From: Endomicrobiia bacterium
GTDB taxonomy: Bacteria; Elusimicrobiota; Endomicrobiia; Endomicrobiales; Endomicrobiaceae
DNA: 8,364 nucleotides
Direction: 5' to 3'
Assembly (NCBI GenBank): GCA_025998475.1
Contig: BNVZ01000051.1
Location: 1-8,364 of the forward strand
Below are positions 4,795 through 8,364 of the stretch, in pieces (the first letter of the stretch is position 1; each line of letters starts with the position of its first letter). Position numbers and translations under genes: made by a program. The notes under the pieces were generated by a model. The model had not been told where the DNA came from and did no database searches. It was given only the letters and a program-made list of their open reading frames with translations.

Positions 4795-7700
4795 TCATTG
4801 ATATATTTTTTCATTTGTATCCGCGCCTACTGGTAATTGTTGTTGTGGTTGTTCTACTATGAACATTTTTTTGAACTCTTCAAACAGCTCTGGCGATCCC
4901 TTCTTACTATCAAGCCAAGCCTGTACCTGATTAAATGCATTCTTAACTGCATCAGCTCTTATAGCTTCCCCTTCCTCTACTTTTGCCTCTGCTTCATCAA
5001 GACGCTTTTTTAACTCATTACTTTCCTTTGCTTGATCAACTACCTGTTGCATTTTTTGTTGATTCTCTTCATTTACCCTAACAACTTCTTCCTTATCTTG
5101 AGCTACTTTCTGAGCCGCTTCTCCCTCTGCATGAGCAGCTATCTTCGCTACTTCTTTCCTCAATTTCTTAACCTCTTCATTTATGTAAGGGGCGTAGAGA
5201 GGCTCCCCCGTCCATGCAAGTCTATTCTTTTTACGAGCTTCCCACTCCTTCTTTGTACGAGCTTCCCACTCCTCACAGTACTTATTTGCTCGTTCTATTT
5301 CAGCTGCTATTTCATCTTTAATAGCTTTTATTGATTCTGCTTTGTCTTCCTCAGATCCTCTTGCAACCCTAACTAATTCCTCCTTCAGCTCCACCAATTC
5401 TTCTCCTACCTTCTGAAGCTGCTTAAGTTTAAGATTGCGCGCCACAACATCGTTCAACTCTTCTTCTTCTTTCTGTTTACATTTTTCTAAATTACTTTTA
5501 GCTGTTTCCTTCAAAGATATTGTCTCAGCAATACTCATCATAGTGTCCTCCACAGCATCACGTAAAACACATAACTCTTTCAACAGCACATCCTCATCAT
5601 GCTTATCCAACTCTTGTTTCTCTATTTTTGACTGAAAATCAGGATCATGGGACTCATTCTGATTGGCATTCTCTTTATGTTTGACCTCAATATTTTTATC
5701 AGTCCCTGCACTTGTTCTCGCACGTATCCTATTATCACTGTTGTTAAGCTCTTTAGTGTATTTTTGTATATACCCTTTTATATCTTCTAACTTCCGATTG
5801 ACCATATCATTTCCCGTATATAAAGTGAATTTTTGTATATTCTCTTCTAGACCTTCTAACTTCTCATTGAGTCTAACAATTTCCGTATCTGAATTTGCAA
5901 TCATTTCTCCTTGACGTAGGATTTCATTATTATTGTTTTCCAACCTAACCCTATCAGCACTAACCATAACCTTCTCTAAAAGCTCATCTCCACCAATGGA
6001 AACTATACGAGCTATAGCAAACTCAACAGTAACACGATGATTCTCATTTTCCATCCTAGCTTCTTCTTCTGCCTTTTCCAACGTATTAAGCTGATCATTA
6101 CACATGGCTCGTTCATTATCCAGCCTTACAATTGGCTCTCTAAGCTCATCTACCTCTACCCCAGCCACATCCAAGTCTTTAGTCACCTTTGCCAACTTCT
6201 CTAAATAAAGTTCCCTTTCTTTATTTAAATTCTCAATACAAATCTCAGATTGTTCGATGCAACTTTTTTTATGTTCAATTACCATAGCATCATTGTAATT
6301 ATAATCATCGAGGTCTTTCGAAACGAACTTAAGCTCCTCTTGTTCTTTTGCCAAATCTATATCTCTTTTCTTAAGCTCTTCTTCAATCCCAGATTTATCC
6401 TTAGCAAGCTCTTTCTTATGAACCAATGCTTCCTCATACAGCTTATCAATCTCAGTTTGTCTATAATTTATTATTGAGCGTCTTTCAACCATGCGACTTT
6501 GCTCATCCCCAATTTTCTGTATCTCCTGAAGCACACGGTTATCTTCATAATCCTTATTAGCAATAACTTTGATCAATCCTCTAAAAATTGCCTCTTTAGC
6601 AGCTGCATCACGCCTTTCAGCAGCGTCACGAGCCCTGACTGCTTGTGTCACTTTATCATTAGCTTGATCTTTAACCTTAACATCATGGTAAAACACTTTG
6701 TCATACTCAGCTACAGCTTTAGCCAATTCCGCATCTACCTGCTCAAATAATTTCACAGCCTTTGACGCTTCGTTATTTGCAGCATTTCGAATATCATTCC
6801 ACTTCTTATCAAACTCCACTTTCTTTTTGACATATTCATTATTAGCAGCAATTTTATCGTTTATTCTTTCTGCATTTTTATTATTAGCACCAATTTTATC
6901 ATCAAGCTCTTTCTTCCTTATTTTCGCATTATCCTTATTCATAACTTTAGCATTCGTATTGTCTATGGTCTTTTGATACTCAGCAATTGCAGCGAGATGT
7001 ATATTGTTGAGCTCTGGAATTCCAGCAAGCTCCTCCTTCAAATTATCTCTATCTTTCTCACTAATATTTCCACCAATATTGTTTCTATCAAACTCCTCAG
7101 CCGCTTTCCTTGCATCTTCCTCGATTTCCTGCTTGCGCTTATTCGCATTAATGCTAGTCTGCTTAACTATTTCCCAAGCCTCTTCCTTTCCAAAAAAAAT
7201 TTTCTGGGCATCATTATCTCTCGCATCCAATTCTTTAGTAGTTGTTGTTAACTCATTAGAAGCCATCACCACTTCCTTTCTACACCTTTCAAACTCTTTC
7301 TCAACTTCAGCCTTTTCTCTCATAGCCATGCTAAGTTCTTCTATTGGTTCTGCCTCCGATGAATTAGAATCAGATGTTGATACATGTGAAGATGATGCTG
7401 GCAAAGCAGGTACAAGCGATGTAGAGGATTCCCCAACATTATCCCTAAGCTTCTCCAACTTTCTAAGTTCAGCGCTTTTCTTTCTCAACTCCCTTTCTTT
7501 GTCCCGTGCTAGTGAAGCTATATGACACTCTATCTCTCTATTTGCCAAGGCAATATTATTCATTATATCTTCCAGCTCATGAGATTCTAACGGATTTAAC
7601 TCCCCACATTCAGACTTTTTGTCCTTCAACTCTTTAGCTCGAAGCAAATTTCTCTCCAACTTATCCTCAAGACACCCAGCGTAAAACTCACTTTTGCTGT

Positions 7701-8298
7701 ATAATCTTTTGAGTATGATATCGGTTTCTTCCTGCTCAATCACCTTATCTAAACCCCCAACCTTAGTCTGATTGACATCAGGTTCAATGGTAGACGATGA
7801 AGATGAACTTGACGAGCTCGGTAGCTGTATATTTGGTTGTTGTTCTGACGCTGGTACTAATGGCTCTTTAGCATGATCTTCTGGTACAGATACTGCTGTA
7901 TCTGCTGCGACTGTCGGTTGCTCTGTCCGTTCTGCATCAACTGGCTGTGGTGTTGGTTCCAAATCCACGTTGTCAACAGCATTTTGTTGTTCTTCAGTCA
8001 GTGGTGGTGCAATTTTGTCAGCAGCATTTTGTTGTTCTTCAGATAATTGTGGTGGTGCTGGAATATCTGCATTAACTGGTGGTGGTGGATCCGCTACGAC
8101 AGCAACTTTACCTACCACTGGCGGGGGTGGTGGTACATCCCCATCTTCACCATCAGCCATAGCATTAACCGCAGGACTTATTACCATCCCAAACACTATG
8201 ATTGCGGTCATTACTTTTTTTACTATCTTTTCTAGTTTCGTTTTTAGCATTATCGTTAATAACTCTCCCATCTTACTTTTTCTTTTTATGGTTTCCAT
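4795..8298 (-). CDS. Large exported coiled-coil protein with Pro-rich and polyserine segments (1167 aa), function unknown
   Basis: Start: ATG at 8298 with AAGAGGAG 10 nt upstream; internal Met codons at residues 10 and 17 lack such a site. Stop is TGA at 4797-4795. Residues 1-46 form a long signal sequence: a Lys-rich n-region, a hydrophobic core at about 29-41, then P-A-V-N-A, with cleavage likely after Ala46 or Ala48. Residues ~55-155 are Pro/Ala/Glu-rich with five consecutive Pro (56-60) and a 15-aa tandem repeat around E-E-Q-Q-N-A. A run of nine Ser starts at 161. A second Ser/Pro-rich linker lies at about 290-318. From about 180 onward, apart from that linker, almost everything to ~1135 is charged heptad-like helix rich in Lys, Glu, Asn and Ala. 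The tail is Gln-rich with no membrane anchor. No enzyme motif is visible. Matches to SMC or myosin-like proteins would be composition-driven. Inferred role: a long rod-like protein in the periplasm, envelope or secreted space. Confidence 0.85.
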   Translation of the reverse strand: METIKRKSKMGELLTIMLKTKLEKIVKKVMTAIIVFGMVISPAVNAMADGEDGDVPPPPPVVGKVAVVADPPPPVNADIPAPPQLSEEQQNAADKIAPPLTEEQQNAVDNVDLEPTPQPVDAERTEQPTVAADTAVSVPEDHAKEPLVPASEQQPNIQLPSSSSSSSSSTIEPDVNQTKVGGLDKVIEQEETDIILKRLYSKSEFYAGCLEDKLERNLLRAKELKDKKSECGELNPLESHELEDIMNNIALANREIECHIASLARDKERELRKKSAELRKLEKLRDNVGESSTSLVPALPASSSHVSTSDSNSSEAEPIEELSMAMREKAEVEKEFERCRKEVVMASNELTTTTKELDARDNDAQKIFFGKEEAWEIVKQTSINANKRKQEIEEDARKAAEEFDRNNIGGNISEKDRDNLKEELAGIPELNNIHLAAIAEYQKTIDNTNAKVMNKDNAKIRKKELDDKIGANNKNAERINDKIAANNEYVKKKVEFDKKWNDIRNAANNEASKAVKLFEQVDAELAKAVAEYDKVFYHDVKVKDQANDKVTQAVRARDAAERRDAAAKEAIFRGLIKVIANKDYEDNRVLQEIQKIGDEQSRMVERRSIINYRQTEIDKLYEEALVHKKELAKDKSGIEEELKKRDIDLAKEQEELKFVSKDLDDYNYNDAMVIEHKKSCIEQSEICIENLNKERELYLEKLAKVTKDLDVAGVEVDELREPIVRLDNERAMCNDQLNTLEKAEEEARMENENHRVTVEFAIARIVSIGGDELLEKVMVSADRVRLENNNNEILRQGEMIANSDTEIVRLNEKLEGLEENIQKFTLYTGNDMVNRKLEDIKGYIQKYTKELNNSDNRIRARTSAGTDKNIEVKHKENANQNESHDPDFQSKIEKQELDKHDEDVLLKELCVLRDAVEDTMMSIAETISLKETAKSNLEKCKQKEEEELNDVVARNLKLKQLQKVGEELVELKEELVRVARGSEEDKAESIKAIKDEIAAEIERANKYCEEWEARTKKEWEARKKNRLAWTGEPLYAPYINEEVKKLRKEVAKIAAHAEGEAAQKVAQDKEEVVRVNEENQQKMQQVVDQAKESNELKKRLDEAEAKVEEGEAIRADAVKNAFNQVQAWLDSKKGSPELFEEFKKMFIVEQPQQQLPVGADTNEKIYQ
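5232..5273 (-). repeat. 24-bp-period repeat within the coiled coil
   Basis: An 18-bp block at 5232-5249 recurs at 5256-5273 and encodes E-W-E-A-R-(T/K)-K-K twice. The 8-residue period does not keep a heptad phase, so this spot may be a local break in the coil. It also holds Trp residues that are otherwise rare in the protein. Confidence 0.7.
6838..6903 (-). repeat. 42-bp-period repeat within the coiled coil
   Basis: Two near-identical blocks 42 bp apart encode D-K-I-(G/A)-A-N-N units 14 residues apart. Fourteen residues equal two heptads, so the duplication keeps the coiled-coil phase. Confidence 0.65.
7794..7818 (-). repeat. Nine-serine run in the coiled-coil protein
   Basis: Ser161-169 are encoded by mixed Ser codons (AGC, TCG, TCA, AGT, TCT). 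This is the same style as the linkers of the 1021-aa lipoprotein and suggests a shared way of joining domains in these exported proteins. Confidence 0.8.
7970..8042 (-). repeat. 45-bp-period direct repeat in the Pro/Gln-rich segment of the coiled-coil protein
   Basis: A block at 7970-7997 recurs at 8015-8042 with one mismatch. It encodes L-(S/T)-E-E-Q-Q-N-A-(A/V)-D-(K/N) units 15 residues apart, each preceded by P-P. It is probably part of an extended, exposed N-terminal segment. Confidence 0.8.
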
Positions 8299-8308
8299 TA
8301 TTCGACTA

Positions 8309-8316
8309 CTCCTCTT
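8309..8316 (-). promoter_or_regulatory. Ribosome binding site AAGAGGAG of the coiled-coil gene
   Basis: AAGAGGAG on the minus strand, 10 nt before the ATG at 8298. It supports the long n-region of the signal sequence, since the later Met codons have no such site. Only 66 nt upstream of the start are in the window, so the promoter cannot be judged. Confidence 0.8.
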
Positions 8317-8364
8317 GGTAAATTAATTACCACTTTATTTTTGTTTTTTGTTTTTTGCCTACTT

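Noticed and set aside
4837..4842. L-P-V-G-A near the end of the coiled-coil protein as a sortase signal
   Set aside because: It lacks the L-P-x-T-G pattern, and no hydrophobic segment or basic tail follows.
7004..7525. A 173-codon Ser/Leu-rich plus-strand open frame
   Set aside because: Antisense of the coiled coil; no start signal and no recognisable domain.
8248..8271. Alternative starts of the coiled-coil protein at Met10 or Met17
   Set aside because: Neither has a Shine-Dalgarno sequence, whereas the ATG at 8298 has AAGAGGAG at suitable spacing. A start at Met17 would still leave a good signal peptide, so this is not excluded.

Overview
The window looks like part of a bacterial accessory region that encodes exported, repeat-rich proteins. 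Three large genes lie in a row on the minus strand, in the transcription order 8298-4795, then 4458-3472, then 3406-341. A short piece of an unrelated plus-strand gene ends at 156 and converges on them. None of the three large products matches a family I can name. Each begins with an export signal: two have lipoprotein signal peptides with an S-S-C-D-K lipobox region, and one has a Sec-type signal with A-x-A cleavage options. The rest of each protein is charged coiled coil, Ser- or Pro-rich linker, short tandem repeats and duplicated domains. This fits surface or periplasmic proteins, or host-interaction proteins, of a host-associated bacterium, but no sequence motif proves a function.

Organism: the base composition is A+T-rich and the start sites are bacterial. 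All three genes have strong Shine-Dalgarno sequences (AAGGAG, AGGAGG and AAGAGGAG) 7-10 nt before ATG. Lipoproteins of this style and long low-complexity exported proteins would fit an intracellular symbiont, such as a Cardinium/Amoebophilus-like Bacteroidota or a Rickettsiales/Legionellales-type proteobacterium. The strong Shine-Dalgarno sites, and the lack of any exact TAnnTTTG promoter near the starts, argue mildly against a typical Bacteroidota. I cannot settle the phylum from this window.

Layout: 1-156 (+) is the 3' end of a membrane protein that resembles the transmembrane part of SbmA/BacA-type ABC transporters and stops abruptly, probably as a remnant. 157-340 is a spacer between convergent genes. 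341-3406 (-) encodes a 1021-aa lipoprotein with a Trp decapeptide array, a coiled coil and two copies of a unit made of a Cys-containing module, a polyserine tract and a helical domain. 3472-4458 (-) encodes a 328-aa lipoprotein with the same N-terminal signature and two 60-aa-period repeats. 4459-4794 is a 336-nt intergenic stretch holding a 10-bp inverted repeat. 4795-8298 (-) encodes a 1167-aa exported Pro/Ser-rich coiled-coil protein.

How they may work together (inference): the two lipoproteins are paralogous over their N-terminal ~100 residues and then carry unrelated repeat modules. That suggests a family sharing one export/anchor cassette with interchangeable C-terminal parts. The long coiled-coil protein beside them could be an extended envelope or surface structure that they accompany.
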